A stretch of 64,000 nucleotides of DNA from Bradyrhizobium sp. CB82 (GCF_029714405.1 NZ_CP121650.1:5213001-5277000); one strand, 5' to 3'. Positions 42,042 through 53,334 are shown, counted from the first letter of the stretch. Translations and numbers: made by a program. Notes: generated from the letters alone by a model not told the origin.

Positions 42042-42126
42042 TGGTGCGGGCGGAGGGACTCGAACCCCCACAACTTTCGTCACTGGAACCTAAATCCAGC
42101 GCGTCTACCAGTTCCGCCACGCCCGC
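42042..42126 (-). tRNA. tRNA-Leu (TAG)
   Basis: 85 bases with CCA encoded, a class II tRNA with a long variable arm (TGACGAAAGTTGT). Acceptor GCGGGCG/CGCCCGC, anticodon stem CTGGA/TCCAG around TTTAGGT (anticodon TAG), T arm GGTTCGAGTCC. Confidence 0.97.
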
Positions 42127-42280
42127 GTGAATTTGCATCAAGACCGGCCGCGATGCCGCGGGCGGCCGGGCTTATAGCATGTGCCCGCCTGTTCGCAGCA
42201 AAAAAATGGCCGTGTCGACACCCTCTTCAGATAGGCGCAACGGCTGGACTTATCCAGCGCGGCGTGGTCCGCATCGCCTC

Positions 42281-43585
42281 ATGACGAAGCGATTTTTTGC
42301 TCCGACCCGACGTGAGGTTTTGGCCGGCCTGGCGGCCTCGGCGGCGGGTCTTGCCGGAGGCGGAGCGACGCCGCCGGCAGCCGCGTGGCTCACCCTCCAG
42401 GCGCGGCCAGCCACCCTGGCTCTGAGGCCGGGACAGCCAGCTACACCAATCTCGGAGCTGGTGACGCCAACTGCTGCCGGTGACGTCCGTCTCAAGCGCG
42501 GCGACCGCTGCGAAACGACATTTCGCAACGACCTCACTGCGGCGGTTGCGCCAGTCTGGTACGGCCTTGATGGCGCGACGGCTGCCGAGCCGCTGCCGGG
42601 CCGCGCAGCCGTAGCCCCCGGCGCGACGGAAACATCAATTATTTCAATGCCTCACGCGGGGACCCTGCTGGCCGACCTTCGCCTGTTCGAGGAGGGGTTG
42701 AAGCTGCCCGTTCGGCCGCAGCCGATCATCATCGAGGAGGCCGACCGCGTCGCCGTCGACCGTGACGAGGTGCTGTTGATCGAGGAATGGCGCCTGCGGC
42801 CGGATGGCACCGCGATCGCCCCGGGCCGGGACCCGCAGGACACAGCCCCACTCTATACCCTCAACGGGAGAACTTCGTTCGAACTCTCAGCCGCGGCCAA
42901 CGAAAGGCTGCGGCTGCGCTTTATCAACGGCTCCCAACGCACTGTCCTGGCGATCAAATTGGAAAACCACGACGTCCGCGTGATGGCCATGGACGGACAA
43001 CCGGCCGAGCCCTTCCCGGCCCGCAACGGCGCTCTGGTGCTCGCCCCCGGCGCGCGTGCGGACGCTTTCGTGGATACGGCCACATCGGCCCCATTCCTGC
43101 TCCACGACGGCAAGGAGGCGCGCCAGATCGGGAGCCTCACGATCTCCGGCAAATTGGAGCGGCGCGCGCCGCTGTCGCCGCCACAGCCACTCCCTTCGAA
43201 TGATCTGCCCGACCAGCTCGATCTCAAGGGCGCCCTGCGGTTCGATCTCGCGCTCGGCGCACCCGACGCAGGTTGGACACGGCCTGCAAGTTTCTCCGCC
43301 TCCTCCGCTCCCGCCTTTCGGGCCAAGGCCGGTCGCACTGTCGTGCTAGCCCTGAAGAACTTCACTCCAGTCACCACCGCCTTCCACCTGCATGGCCATC
43401 ATTTCCGCCTGCTCGACCGGCTCGACGACGGCTGGAAGCCGTACTGGCTGGACACGCTCGCGATCGAGCCAGGCCAAACCCAACGCATCGCGTTCGCTGC
43501 GACCTACCCCGGACGGTGGCTGGTCGAGTCCGTCGCGACCGACTGGGCCGCGCCACGGCTGGTCCGCTGGTACGCGGTGGAGTGA
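42281..43585 (+). CDS. Multicopper-oxidase-like cupredoxin protein missing most copper ligands
   Basis: 434 residues from the ATG at 42281, followed by a Tat signal (PTRREVLAGLAASAAGLAGG). The fold follows the three-cupredoxin layout of periplasmic multicopper oxidases or SufI/FtsP. Copper motifs are mostly replaced: the usual HWHG position reads PVWYGL, the HxH of domain one reads LLADLRL, and the C-terminal HCHxxxHxxxGM position reads LVESVATDWAAPRLVRW. Only FHLHGHHF near residue 370 is kept. It is therefore probably not an oxidase; a structural or scaffold role like SufI is possible. It is transcribed alone, between tRNA-Leu and a convergent nnr. Confidence 0.8.
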   Translation: MTKRFFAPTRREVLAGLAASAAGLAGGGATPPAAAWLTLQARPATLALRPGQPATPISELVTPTAAGDVRLKRGDRCETTFRNDLTAAVAPVWYGLDGATAAEPLPGRAAVAPGATETSIISMPHAGTLLADLRLFEEGLKLPVRPQPIIIEEADRVAVDRDEVLLIEEWRLRPDGTAIAPGRDPQDTAPLYTLNGRTSFELSAAANERLRLRFINGSQRTVLAIKLENHDVRVMAMDGQPAEPFPARNGALVLAPGARADAFVDTATSAPFLLHDGKEARQIGSLTISGKLERRAPLSPPQPLPSNDLPDQLDLKGALRFDLALGAPDAGWTRPASFSASSAPAFRAKAGRTVVLALKNFTPVTTAFHLHGHHFRLLDRLDDGWKPYWLDTLAIEPGQTQRIAFAATYPGRWLVESVATDWAAPRLVRWYAVE

Positions 43586-43676
43586 ACGCCCTACCGGCGC
43601 CTCCAGACGTACCGAGCGTCAGGCTCCTTCTCCTCGTTCCCTGTCCCGTCGCTCTCCTCGACCAGTTCCTGATCAC

Positions 43677-43807
43677 TAAAGCACGATGAGATTGGGATGA
43701 ATCGTCATCGCGCTTTAGGTGGTTGTTTGCGCATGGTCTCCGCGCAAACGCGTTCCGCGTTTGTCGCGAGGGAAAACCGCTTCACACTTTTCCGGATCAT
43801 GCTTTAG
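43677..43807 (-). repeat. Dispersed palindromic repeat, copy B (inverted)
   Basis: Same two modules as copy A but in the opposite orientation: TAAAGCACGATGAGATTGGG first, then GCATGGTC...GATCATGC with CAAACGCG inside. It lies between convergent genes and supplies the stop codon of nnr (43804-43806). Confidence 0.9.
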
Positions 43808-45303
43808 TACTCCACGCCCAGCGCGTCATAGATCCGCCGGTGCACCGCCGGCAGCGTCTCAGTCAGGTCTTCCGCGATCAGTCCCGGACCCGCTTCGCTC
43901 GCCGCCTCACCATGCATCCAGACGCCGATGCTCGCGGCGTCGAACGCGGCGACGCCCTGCGCAAGCAGGCCCGCGATAATGCCCGAGAGCACGTCGCCGG
44001 CGCCGGCCGTCGCGAGCCAGGGCGGCGCGTTGGCGGCGATGGTGGCGCGGCCATCAGGCGCGGCGATGGTGGTGTCCGGTCCCTTCAGCAGCACCACGGC
44101 GCCGCAGCGTTCGGCGGCGGCACGGACGCGCTCGAGCTTTGAGCGGCCGGGATGCTTGTTGCTGAGGTCGGAGAACAGGCGCGGAAACTCGCCCTCATGT
44201 GGCGTGAGCACGACCTCGGCGTCGTGCGACGACTTGATCGATTCAAAGAGCCGTTCAGGATTGGCGGCAAAGCTCGTCAGCGCATCCGCATCGAGCACGA
44301 GGTGGCGCTGGGCTGTGAGCGCCGTGTGGACGAAGTCGCAGGTGCGCGTCCCCGTGCCTGCGCCGGGACCGATGATGCAGGTCGTGTAGCGCTTGTCGGA
44401 GAGGAGCTCGCCGAACTCGATCGCGGTGTCGACGGGCCGAACCATCACTGCCGTCAACGCGCTCGCATTGATCGCGAGCGCATCGCGCGGCGATGCCAGG
44501 GTTACGAGCCCGGCTCCGGCGCGCAGTGCGCCGCGCGCGGCGAGGCGTGCGGCGCCGGTTGCCGCCGCATCGCCGGAAACCGCGAGCACGTGGCCGCGCG
44601 CGTATTTGTGGCCGTCGATCCGCGGCACCGGAAAGGTCGCCCCCCAAAAGTCCGGATCGTTCTCGAAGAGCTGCGGCCTGATTTCGTGAAGCACCTGATC
44701 GTCGATGCCGATGTCGGCGACATGCACGCGGCCGCAATGGATCCGGCCGGGCAACAGAAGATGCGCCGGCTTCTTGCGGAAGAAGGTGACCGTCTCGGTG
44801 GCGTTGACCGCAACACCCATCACGCTTGCGCTGGTTCCGTTGATGCCGCTCGGCAGGTCGACGGCGAGCACCGGCGCGCCGTTGGCATTGATCGCCTCGA
44901 TCATCTCGCGCGCCTCACCTTCGAGCGGTCGGCTGAGGCCGGCGCCGAACAGCGCATCGATGATCAGCGCGGGCCTGCCGATCGCCTGCGGATTGAACGG
45001 CAGGAGCGGATGCTTCCAGCCGCGCGCGGCGGAGGCCGCATCGCCCTGGAGCTGGTCGCGCTCGCACATCAGGATGACCGAGACCTCGCGACCTTGGGCG
45101 GCGAGCTCGGCCGCGGCGACAAAGCCGTCGCCGCCATTGTTGCCGGGACCCGCGACCACCAGGATCTGCCCCTCCGCCGCCAGCGCGCTCGCGGCTTGGG
45201 CGATCGCCTGGCCGGCGCTCAGCATCAACTTGAAACCGGGCGTGCCGGCCGCGATGCTGAGCTGGTCGGCCCGCTGCATTTCAGCGTTGGTCAGAACTTC
45301 CAT
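43804..45303 (-). CDS. nnr: Bifunctional NAD(P)H-hydrate epimerase/dehydratase
   Basis: 499 residues from the ATG at 45303 (MEVLTNAEMQ); the frame is open 58 codons further up but that part covers the promoter region. The N-terminal YjeF_N epimerase domain (about 1-215) contains VAGPGNNGGDGFVAA and VLAVDLPSGING. The C-terminal ribokinase-like dehydratase domain has GPGAGTGTRT, TPHEGEFPRLF and the end motif TAGAGDVLSGIIAGLLAQG. It repairs hydrated NADH and NADPH. It is divergent from glnB and its TAA lies inside repeat copy B. Confidence 0.94.
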   Translation of the reverse strand: MEVLTNAEMQRADQLSIAAGTPGFKLMLSAGQAIAQAASALAAEGQILVVAGPGNNGGDGFVAAAELAAQGREVSVILMCERDQLQGDAASAARGWKHPLLPFNPQAIGRPALIIDALFGAGLSRPLEGEAREMIEAINANGAPVLAVDLPSGINGTSASVMGVAVNATETVTFFRKKPAHLLLPGRIHCGRVHVADIGIDDQVLHEIRPQLFENDPDFWGATFPVPRIDGHKYARGHVLAVSGDAAATGAARLAARGALRAGAGLVTLASPRDALAINASALTAVMVRPVDTAIEFGELLSDKRYTTCIIGPGAGTGTRTCDFVHTALTAQRHLVLDADALTSFAANPERLFESIKSSHDAEVVLTPHEGEFPRLFSDLSNKHPGRSKLERVRAAAERCGAVVLLKGPDTTIAAPDGRATIAANAPPWLATAGAGDVLSGIIAGLLAQGVAAFDAASIGVWMHGEAASEAGPGLIAEDLTETLPAVHRRIYDALGVEY

Positions 45304-46018
<715 letters not shown>

Positions 46019-46170
46019 GCCGGGTGCTATCCCGCATTTTGCGACACTCTAACTAGAAAGAAGGCTGCTTCGGCGGCCTGATTTCGTTTGTGCAAGCGCG
46101 CGAACTCGCCACAAGGCGAGAATAATCTTGCTCATCTGGAAACCGACCCGCAGAGCCAAAAGGGGTATGC

Positions 46171-47580
46171 ATGAAGACCGCCAAAGACGTCCTGAAATCG
46201 ATCAAGGACAACGACGTCAAGTACGTCGACCTGCGCTTCACCGATCCGCGCGGCAAGTGGCAGCACGTGACCTTCGATGCCGGCATGATCGAGGAGGATT
46301 CGTTCGCTGAAGGGCTGATGTTCGACGGTTCCTCGATCGCCGGTTGGAAGGCGATCAACGAGTCCGACATGTGCCTGATGCCCGACCCGGTTACCGCGAC
46401 GATCGACCCGTTCTTCGCCGAGACCACCATGATCCTGGTCTGCGACGTGCTCGAGCCGACCACCGGCGAGGCCTACAACCGCGATCCCCGCGGCATCGCC
46501 AAGAAGGCCGAGGCGATGGTGAAGTCGATGGGCATCGGCGACACCGTCTTTGTCGGTCCCGAAGCCGAGTTCTTCGTGTTCGATGACGTGCGCTATTCGG
46601 CGACGCCCTACAACACCGGCTTCAGGCTCGACTCCTCGGAGTTCCCGACCAACTCCGACACCGAATATGAGGGCGGCAATCTCGGCCACCGCATCCGCAC
46701 CAAGATGGGCTACTTCCCGGTGCCGCCGCAGGATTCCGTGCAGGACATGCGCTCGGAGATGCTGGGCGCCATGGCCAAGATGGGCGTGAAGGTCGAGAAG
46801 CATCACCACGAGGTTGCTTCCGCCCAGCACGAGCTCGGCATGAAGTTCGACACGCTCACGCTGATGGCCGACCACTTGCAGATCTACAAATACTGCATCC
46901 ACCAGGTCGCCCACATCTACGGCAAGACCGCCACCTTCATGCCGAAGCCGGTGTTTGGCGACAACGGCTCGGGCATGCACGTGCACCAGTCGATCTGGAA
47001 GGACGGCAAGCCGGTATTCGCGGGCAACAAGTACTCCGACCTGTCGGAGACCTGCCTGTCCTACATCGCCGGCGTCATCAAGCACGCCAAGGCGATCAAC
47101 GCCTTCACCAACCCGACGACCAACTCCTATAAGCGTCTGGTCCCGGGCTATGAGGCGCCGGTGCTGCTCGCGTACTCCGCGCGCAACCGCTCGGCCTCCT
47201 GCCGCATCCCCTACACCGCTTCGCCCAAGGCCAAGCGCGTCGAGGTGCGCTTCCCCGATCCGCTCGCCAACCCCTATCTCGGCTTCGCCGCGATGCTGAT
47301 GGCCGGCCTCGACGGCGTGAAGAACAAGCTCGATCCGGGCCCGGCAATGGACAAGGATCTCTATGACCTTCCGAAGGAAGAGCTGAAGGCGATCCCGACC
47401 GTGTGCGGCAGCTTGCGCGAGGCGCTCGAGAACCTCGACAAGGACCGCGCCTTCCTGAAGGCCGGCGGCGTGTTCGACGACGACTTCATCGACAGCTACA
47501 TCGAGCTGAAGATGACCGAAGTCGAGCGCTTCGAGATGACCCCGCACCCGGTCGAGTTCGAGATGTACTACTCGGGCTGA
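46171..47580 (+). CDS. glnA: Glutamine synthetase type I
   Basis: 469 residues, the dodecameric GSI. Motifs: FDGSSIAGW (near residue 50), [10 protein letters not shown], the ATP-site [16 protein letters not shown] (near residue 257), and the adenylylation site [10 protein letters not shown] with the family context; the adenylylated residue is normally a Tyr in KDLYDLP (near residue 393-398), which is present. It condenses ammonium with glutamate. It is downstream of glnB, probably expressed both from the glnB promoter and its own. Confidence 0.97.
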   Translation: MKTAKDVLKSIKDNDVKYVDLRFTDPRGKWQHVTFDAGMIEEDSFAEGLMFDGSSIAGWKAINESDMCLMPDPVTATIDPFFAETTMILVCDVLEPTTGEAYNRDPRGIAKKAEAMVKSMGIGDTVFVGPEAEFFVFDDVRYSATPYNTGFRLDSSEFPTNSDTEYEGGNLGHRIRTKMGYFPVPPQDSVQDMRSEMLGAMAKMGVKVEKHHHEVASAQHELGMKFDTLTLMADHLQIYKYCIHQVAHIYGKTATFMPKPVFGDNGSGMHVHQSIWKDGKPVFAGNKYSDLSETCLSYIAGVIKHAKAINAFTNPTTNSYKRLVPGYEAPVLLAYSARNRSASCRIPYTASPKAKRVEVRFPDPLANPYLGFAAMLMAGLDGVKNKLDPGPAMDKDLYDLPKEELKAIPTVCGSLREALENLDKDRAFLKAGGVFDDDFIDSYIELKMTEVERFEMTPHPVEFEMYYSG

Positions 47581-47603
47581 GCAGCTCGCGGAATACGACA
47601 AGC

Positions 47604-47638
47604 AAAAGGCGCTCCGAGAGGGGCGCCTTTTCGTTTTT
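47604..47638 (+). terminator. Rho-independent terminator of glnA
   Basis: Stem AAAAGGCGC/GCGCCTTTT (47604-47612 and 47623-47631), loop of ten bases, followed by CGTTTTT. It starts 24 bases after the glnA stop. Confidence 0.9.
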
Positions 47639-47675
47639 CATGTGTTGCGGCACCGATCCCGTGAGGCGGAAGTGG

Positions 47676-48437
47676 TCATGTTGCCTCGCGTCGCGGAATC
47701 AGGTGGTCAAATAGTCCCATCGGCAGCGGAAAGACGACAGTGGACGACCGTTCGCCAGCGATATCGTGGAGTGCCGCGAAGTAACGTAGCTGCATTGCCT
47801 GCGGCTCCTGGGCCAGGATTCGGCCGGCTTCGACCAGCTTCTCGGCTGCCTGCTGCTCACCCATCGCGTTGATCACCTTGGCCCGTCGCAGCCGCTCCGC
47901 CTCGGCCTGCTTGGCGATCGCGCGTACCATGGTTTCGTTGATGTCGACGTCCTTGATCTCGATGGCGGTGACCTTGATGCCCCAGACGTCGGTCTGCTTG
48001 TCCAGGATCTCCTGAATATCGGCGTTCAACCTGTCGCGTTCTGCGAGCATTTCGTCGAGCTCATGCTTGCCTAGCACCGAGCGCAAAGTGGTCTGCGCGA
48101 GCTGGCTCGTCGCTGTCATGTAATCGCTGACCCTGATGATGGCGCGCTCGGGGTCGACGATGCGGAAGTACAGAACGGCGTTGACCTTCACAGACACGTT
48201 GTCGCGTGAAATCACGTCCTGCGGCGGCACGACCTGCACCATGACGCGGAGATCGACCTTGACGAGCTGCTGCACGATCGGAATCAAGATGATGAGGCCC
48301 GGCCCCTTGACGCCGGTGAAGCGACCGAGCGTGAAGATCACGCCGCGCTCGTATTCCCTGAGAACGCGAATGGCCTGGGTGAGAAATATGATGATGATCA
48401 GCGCAAGCGCTGCATAAGTCAGATAATCAAGCATCAT
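47676..48437 (-). CDS. Slipin (stomatin/SPFH family membrane protein)
   Basis: 253 residues. One N-terminal span ([12 protein letters not shown], about residues 9-24) precedes the SPFH domain: [39 protein letters not shown] and [19 protein letters not shown] coiled helical segment rich in Ala and Glu follows ([15 protein letters not shown]). Slipins form membrane oligomers and are typically paired with NfeD proteases, as here: the start overlaps the NfeD stop by 4 bases. Confidence 0.93.
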   Translation of the reverse strand: MMLDYLTYAALALIIIIFLTQAIRVLREYERGVIFTLGRFTGVKGPGLIILIPIVQQLVKVDLRVMVQVVPPQDVISRDNVSVKVNAVLYFRIVDPERAIIRVSDYMTATSQLAQTTLRSVLGKHELDEMLAERDRLNADIQEILDKQTDVWGIKVTAIEIKDVDINETMVRAIAKQAEAERLRRAKVINAMGEQQAAEKLVEAGRILAQEPQAMQLRYFAALHDIAGERSSTVVFPLPMGLFDHLIPRREAT

Positions 48438-49852
48438 GATTTAGGACCTCCCTCGCCGGACGGAGCTGGCGCGCGGCGCACCACCAGCGTCAGATCAACG
48501 ACATTGGCGACTTCAACCACGTCGCCCGGCTCGAAGGCTTCAACGCCGCGCGCCAGCCAGCGTTCGCCGTGTGCAAAGACGTGACCCTCGTTCTCGCTCC
48601 AGTCGAGAACCTCGGCGGGCAGTCCCTGCATGGCTTGTGCGCCGACCAGGACCGTCCCCTTGCGGGCGCGCCGAAGCGAGCCGAACACGACGAGCACAAA
48701 GCCGGTGAACATCGCCGCCACAATGCCGATGACCGACCACGAGAGGCGGTACCCCGGCGCCTCGTCCCTGACCAGCATGACCGCCCCCAGCACAAAGGCG
48801 ACGATCCCTCCAAGGCCGATCACGACGGTCGGGTTGAAGGCCTCGATGGCCAGGAGCGCGATCCCGACCAGCATCAGCCCGAGGCCGGCATAGTTGATCG
48901 GCAGCAGATTGAGGGCATAGAGGCCGATCAGCAGGCAGATCGTCCCGACGACCCCGGGGGCGACCGCGCCGGGCGATACGAATTCGAAGATGATCCCGTA
49001 GACACCGACCATAAGGAGGATCAGAGCGACATTGGGATCGGTGACGACAGCAAGGAATCGGGAAATCCATCCGGGGTCGATTGTCTCAACGACGGCATCC
49101 TTCGTCGCCAGGCGTTGCATCTTGCCGCCCGCGACCTCCACAACGCGACCGTCGACTTCCCTGAGCAATTCGGCCGGATCGCGTGCGATCAAGTCGATGA
49201 CATGGGCCTGCAACGCGCCGTTGGCAGAGAGGGTCGCAGCCTCGCGGACCGCCTTCTCGGCCCAATCGGCGTTGTGGTTGCGCAGTTCGGCGAGGCTGCG
49301 GATGAAGGCCACCGCGTCGTTGGTCACCTTGGCCGTCATCGCGTCCTTGGGCTCGCCCTCTTTCTTACTGTCCTTGTCCGGCGTGCCGCCCGGCAGACCC
49401 GGCAGCGGTCCGCCGATCTGAACCGGCGTCGCGGCACCGATATTCGTGCCTGGCGCCATCGCCGCGATGTGGGTCGCGTAGAGGATATAGGTCCCGGCAC
49501 TCGCCGCATGGGCTCCGGAGGGAGCGACGTAACCGACGACCGGGACAGGCGAGGCGAGTACATCGGCGATGATCTCGCGCATGCTGGAGTTGAGACCGCC
49601 CGGGGTGTTCATCCGCAAGACGACAACTTCAGCGCCTCGTTCAGTGGCCTTGACCAAGGCCTCCTTTACATAGCTGGCCGAGGCCGGTCCGATGGCTCCG
49701 TCGATCGAAATCGTGAGTGCAAGGTGGCCCTTCTCCTCAGCGACGCCGGGAAGGAGAAGAACAAGCAGAGCGGCGATGCCAATCGCCGCAACGAGGGCCG
49801 CCTTCATGGTCTGCACGGCAAGGGCTCCCTTGCCAAACATATGGCGTTCCAT
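48434..49852 (-). CDS. NfeD family membrane-bound serine protease
   Basis: 472 residues; the start could also be the ATG giving MFGKGALA or MKAALVAA. After a signal-anchor, residues about 40-240 are a ClpP-class serine protease domain with the Ser in [15 protein letters not shown] (following the oxyanion motif [10 protein letters not shown]) and the Lys in [10 protein letters not shown]. Four or so membrane spans come next (about 270-400), then a C-terminal OB-fold NfeD domain ([10 protein letters not shown] to [12 protein letters not shown]). Long-form NfeD proteases cleave slipin-type partners; the slipin gene follows directly. Known from the nodulation efficiency locus of Sinorhizobium. 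Confidence 0.92.
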   Translation of the reverse strand: MERHMFGKGALAVQTMKAALVAAIGIAALLVLLLPGVAEEKGHLALTISIDGAIGPASASYVKEALVKATERGAEVVVLRMNTPGGLNSSMREIIADVLASPVPVVGYVAPSGAHAASAGTYILYATHIAAMAPGTNIGAATPVQIGGPLPGLPGGTPDKDSKKEGEPKDAMTAKVTNDAVAFIRSLAELRNHNADWAEKAVREAATLSANGALQAHVIDLIARDPAELLREVDGRVVEVAGGKMQRLATKDAVVETIDPGWISRFLAVVTDPNVALILLMVGVYGIIFEFVSPGAVAPGVVGTICLLIGLYALNLLPINYAGLGLMLVGIALLAIEAFNPTVVIGLGGIVAFVLGAVMLVRDEAPGYRLSWSVIGIVAAMFTGFVLVVFGSLRRARKGTVLVGAQAMQGLPAEVLDWSENEGHVFAHGERWLARGVEAFEPGDVVEVANVVDLTLVVRRAPAPSGEGGPKS

Positions 49853-49969
49853 TCCGGAACCTCAACGCCCAGCATTTCGGAATTGGGGACCATGCGGATC
49901 GTTGTGCAGTGCGATGGCTTCAATTTGGCCGAAAGAGCCTTCCTGCGAGCGCTACGCAGATCGCGCGGT

Positions 49970-51070
49970 TCATGACGCCTGCTCGAGGTCCGACCTGAGT
50001 GCAACGAGGAAGCGCGCAGCTTCGCCACCGGTCACGACGCGATGGTCGAAGGTGAGCGACAATGGCAGGAGTCGCCTGATCGCGAGCTGGCCGCGATGCG
50101 CGACCGCCCGCTGCGAGATCCGGCCGGCCCCTACGATTGCAGCCTGCGGCGGCACAATGATCAGATTGGCGAACCGACCTCCGATCATTCCGAAGTTCGA
50201 CAGAGTAATCGTCGCACCGCGCAGCTCTTCCGGAGGTATCGCGCGTGCGATGGCGTCCGCTCGCAGACGATCGAGGCCGGCCCGCAAGTCGGATACCTCG
50301 CGCGCGGCGATGTTGCGCAGCACGGGAACGATGAGGCCTCCCTCGGTATCGACGGCGATGCCAAGATCGACGCGATCGATCAGCCGCCGTTGCCCCGTGC
50401 CGGAATCGTACCACGCATTGAGTGCGGGGGCGGCTCTGCAGGCAGCCGCGATCGCCCGCGCGAGTCGGATCGTCACGTCCTCGCCCTGCCGCCAATCGTC
50501 GATGTCGGCTTCATCGGTGACAGTCGCGGGGACGATCTCGGCATGGGATGCCGCCATGCGTTGCGCCATGGCGCGCCGCATCCCGCGCAGCGGCTCCGCA
50601 GGTCCCGTGTCGGACGTCCCCTTCGCAGCCCGTTCGACGTCGAGTCGCGTGATGGTTCCGTCGGGGCCTGTGCCCTCGACGAGTTCGAGCGCGACGCCAA
50701 GCTTTTGCGCGAGCGCGCGTACCGCGGGGAATACTTGAGGCTGCTGTCGGGCCGGTTGCGCACCAGCGATCGTTGCCGCCCGCGCGGTTTCGCCGCCGCC
50801 GAGCTCGCCAACAATGGTGCCAGTGTCCTGTTCGGCGCCCTCGGCAAATTCGACCAACGGCGTGCCGACTTTCACGATATCGCCCTTGGCGCCAAACACG
50901 CGCGCGATACGCCCGCTCGACGGCGACGGAATCTCAACGACCGCCTTGTCGGTCTCGACCGAAAGCAGCGGTTGATCGGTGACGACGTGATCGCCTTCGC
51001 CGACATACCAGCTGACGATCTCCGCCTCCTCGAGGCCTTCTCCCAGATCCGGCAGCGTGAACTGACGCAT
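49970..51070 (-). CDS. Dihydrolipoyl acyltransferase (E2) of 2-oxoacid dehydrogenase
   Basis: 366 residues from the ATG at 51070 (MRQFTLPDLG); a TTG at 51079 would add three residues. One lipoyl domain (lipoyl Lys in VETDKAVVEIPSP near residue 42), a peripheral-subunit-binding domain (ALAQKLGVALELVEGTG, near residue 125), and a catalytic acyltransferase domain ending in SLTFDHRVVTGGEAARFL with the active His. It is shorter than most pyruvate dehydrogenase E2 subunits. It follows E1beta by 12 bases and ends the set; no E3 gene is present. Confidence 0.92.
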   Translation of the reverse strand: MRQFTLPDLGEGLEEAEIVSWYVGEGDHVVTDQPLLSVETDKAVVEIPSPSSGRIARVFGAKGDIVKVGTPLVEFAEGAEQDTGTIVGELGGGETARAATIAGAQPARQQPQVFPAVRALAQKLGVALELVEGTGPDGTITRLDVERAAKGTSDTGPAEPLRGMRRAMAQRMAASHAEIVPATVTDEADIDDWRQGEDVTIRLARAIAAACRAAPALNAWYDSGTGQRRLIDRVDLGIAVDTEGGLIVPVLRNIAAREVSDLRAGLDRLRADAIARAIPPEELRGATITLSNFGMIGGRFANLIIVPPQAAIVGAGRISQRAVAHRGQLAIRRLLPLSLTFDHRVVTGGEAARFLVALRSDLEQAS

Positions 51071-51082
51071 GGGCCCCAAAAC

Positions 51083-52063
51083 CTAGCTGAACTGGCAGAC
51101 CTTGCGCGCCGCGGTCATGATGCGTTCGACCGAGGGCATGTAGTATTGCTCGAGGCGAGCCATCGGGACGACGGTATCGTAGCCGGTGACGCGGGTGACG
51201 GGCGCAAGCAGTGAGGACAGGCGACGTTCGGCGATCGTCGCAGCGATCTCGGCGCCAAATCCGCCAGTGCGAGCCGCCTCGTGCACGATGACGCAGCGAC
51301 CGGTCTTTGCGACCGAACCGAGTACGGTGTCTTCATCGTAAGGCTTGAGCGTAGCAAGATCGATGACCTCGGCGGCGATGCCTTCACTCGCCAGCGCATC
51401 GGCCGCAGCCATGGTCTCCTTCAGCATGGCGCCCCAACTGATCAGCGTGAGGTCGCGCCCCTCCCTCAGGACAAAGGCGACATCCAGCGGCAAGGCTTCG
51501 CCATTGTCTTCCACCTCGCCTTTGGCCGAGCGGTACAGGCGCGTCGGCTCCAGAAATACCACGGGATCGGGATCTCGGATGGCGGCAAGCAGCAGTCCAT
51601 AGGCGCGTTCCGGCGACGACGGCATGACGACGCGCAAGCCGGGAATATGGGCGAGCATCGCCTCGGTGCTTTCGGAATGATGCTCGGGTGCGCGGATGCC
51701 GGCCCCGTGCGGCGTGCGCAGAACCATTGGACAGGTGAGCCGTCCTTGCGTCCGGTTGCGCAGTCGCGACGCATGATTCACCAACTGGTCGATGCAGGGG
51801 TAGATGAATCCCATGAACTGGATCTCGCCCACGGGTTTCAGCCCCTGCGCAGCCATGCCGACGCAGAGCCCGCTGATCAGTAGCTCGGCCAGGGGCGTGT
51901 CGAGGACGCGTTCCGCGCCAAAACGCTTCTGCAGGCCCGCGGTCGCGCGAAAGACGCCTCCATTGACGCCGACATCTTCGCCAAGCACGACAACGTCGGG
52001 ATCATCCTGCATCGCGCGTCCGAGCGCCAGGTTGATGGCTTCCACCAACGTCGCCTCAGGCAT
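51083..52063 (-). CDS. 2-oxoacid dehydrogenase E1 component, beta subunit
   Basis: 326 residues from the ATG at 52063 (MPEATLVEAIN); the longer open frame overlaps E1alpha in another register. Transketolase-type pyrimidine-binding fold: LGEDVGVNGGVFRATAGL (near residue 27), DTPLAELLISGLCVGMA, and HGAGIRAPEHHSES with the active-site His region. The C-terminal domain contains IDLATLKPYDEDTVLGSVAKT. It overlaps the end of E1alpha by 8 bases, implying coupled translation. Confidence 0.93.
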   Translation of the reverse strand: MPEATLVEAINLALGRAMQDDPDVVVLGEDVGVNGGVFRATAGLQKRFGAERVLDTPLAELLISGLCVGMAAQGLKPVGEIQFMGFIYPCIDQLVNHASRLRNRTQGRLTCPMVLRTPHGAGIRAPEHHSESTEAMLAHIPGLRVVMPSSPERAYGLLLAAIRDPDPVVFLEPTRLYRSAKGEVEDNGEALPLDVAFVLREGRDLTLISWGAMLKETMAAADALASEGIAAEVIDLATLKPYDEDTVLGSVAKTGRCVIVHEAARTGGFGAEIAATIAERRLSSLLAPVTRVTGYDTVVPMARLEQYYMPSVERIMTAARKVCQFS

Positions 52064-53153
52064 CGCGCTCTCCCACGAGTTCGCGGCGTTGCGCGGCATA
52101 GACCTCGGGCAGATCGGCATAGAGGTGATCGAACATTGTTTCCGGCTCGCGCGGCGCCGTTGCCAGATAGCGTTCGGCCGCCGCCTCGACGTGCTCATGG
52201 CAGTCGGCGGCGAGTTGCTCCTCCTGCGCCTTGCCCCACATCTTCTGGGCGACGAGATAAGCCCGCAGCCGGGCGATCGGCTCCTCCTTCCAACGCGCCT
52301 GGACTTCCTCGGCCAAACGGTAGCGCGCTGCGTCGTCGGAGGTCGTATGATCACCGAGGCGGTAGGTGACCGCCTCGATCAAGCGGGGACCATTGCCCTC
52401 CCGAGCCGCAACAATGGCCTCTTCGGCAGCGGCCCGCATCGCCACCACGTCGCTGCCGTCGACCTGCTCACCGGCGAAGCCTGCGGCGATCGCCTTTTGT
52501 GCCAGCGTTTCGCAAGCCGTCTGCAGACGGAGTGGTACAGAAATGGCCCATTGATTGTTGGCCACCACAAAGACGAGCGGCAGTTTGTGTACGCCGGCGA
52601 AGTTCATTGCTTCGTAGACGTCACCTTTCGAGGTGGCGCCATCGCCGAAGAGGCAGACGGCGACGCGCGGTTCCTTGCGCAGCTTGAGGGCGTAGGCGAC
52701 CCCGGCGGCATGCGGCGCCTGGGAGCCGACCGGAACGCAGAATGGGAAATCGTGAATCGGTCCTGAAAACCGGTTGCCGCGTTCGTCGCCACCCCAGAAC
52801 AGGAGGATTTCCTCCAATTTCACGCCACGCCAGAGCAGCGCGCCATTGTCGCGATAGGACGGCAACAGCACATCCTCTTCCCGCATCGCACTGGCTACCC
52901 CGACCGATACAGCCTCCTGACCAAGCGAAACGGCATAAGTCCCGAGCCGGCCAGTGCGCTGCAACGCAACAGCCTTTCGGTCGAACAGGCGCAGCAGCAC
53001 CATCGATCGGTAAAGCGCGATCAGGAGCTTGGCGTCGGAGGCGAAGGCAGGAAGCGGCCGCTGGATCGAGCCGTCCGGCGCGAGGTAATTGCGACGAAGC
53101 ACCTCGAAGCGCGCGATGACAGGCAAATCCTGGCTGACCCTTCGGCTGGCCAC
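52056..53153 (-). CDS. 2-oxoacid dehydrogenase E1 component, alpha subunit
   Basis: 365 residues with a GTG start at 53153 (VASRRVSQDLP). Thiamine diphosphate motif GDGATSKGDVYEAMNFAG with VANN (near residues 170-200) and the TYAVSLGQEAVSVGVA segment. The phosphorylation-loop-like LGDHTTSDDAARYR is closest to branched-chain 2-oxoacid dehydrogenases (HxSTSDDxxxYR), so a branched-chain substrate is favoured over pyruvate. It is the first gene of E1alpha-E1beta-E2; the E3 would come from elsewhere in the genome. Confidence 0.92.
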   Translation of the reverse strand: MASRRVSQDLPVIARFEVLRRNYLAPDGSIQRPLPAFASDAKLLIALYRSMVLLRLFDRKAVALQRTGRLGTYAVSLGQEAVSVGVASAMREEDVLLPSYRDNGALLWRGVKLEEILLFWGGDERGNRFSGPIHDFPFCVPVGSQAPHAAGVAYALKLRKEPRVAVCLFGDGATSKGDVYEAMNFAGVHKLPLVFVVANNQWAISVPLRLQTACETLAQKAIAAGFAGEQVDGSDVVAMRAAAEEAIVAAREGNGPRLIEAVTYRLGDHTTSDDAARYRLAEEVQARWKEEPIARLRAYLVAQKMWGKAQEEQLAADCHEHVEAAAERYLATAPREPETMFDHLYADLPEVYAAQRRELVGERDA

Positions 53154-53334
53154 GCTCTCACTCCCGGAGCGATTGTGCCTTCTACAACTCAGTCAGGTGG
53201 TGTTTGTGCCTACACGATGCAATACTTCCAGAGGATTAGCTCCAGCGCGGCTGGTCGCTGCCGCACCGCCACTTTGGTGATGATCGATCGATACGATCGA
53301 TGGAAACGAGGTTGTAACGGAGGTATAGGAGACC

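Noticed and set aside
43723..44142. 139-codon plus-strand open frame opposite the nnr end
   Set aside because: Its first 30 codons come from repeat copy B and the rest is antisense to nnr.
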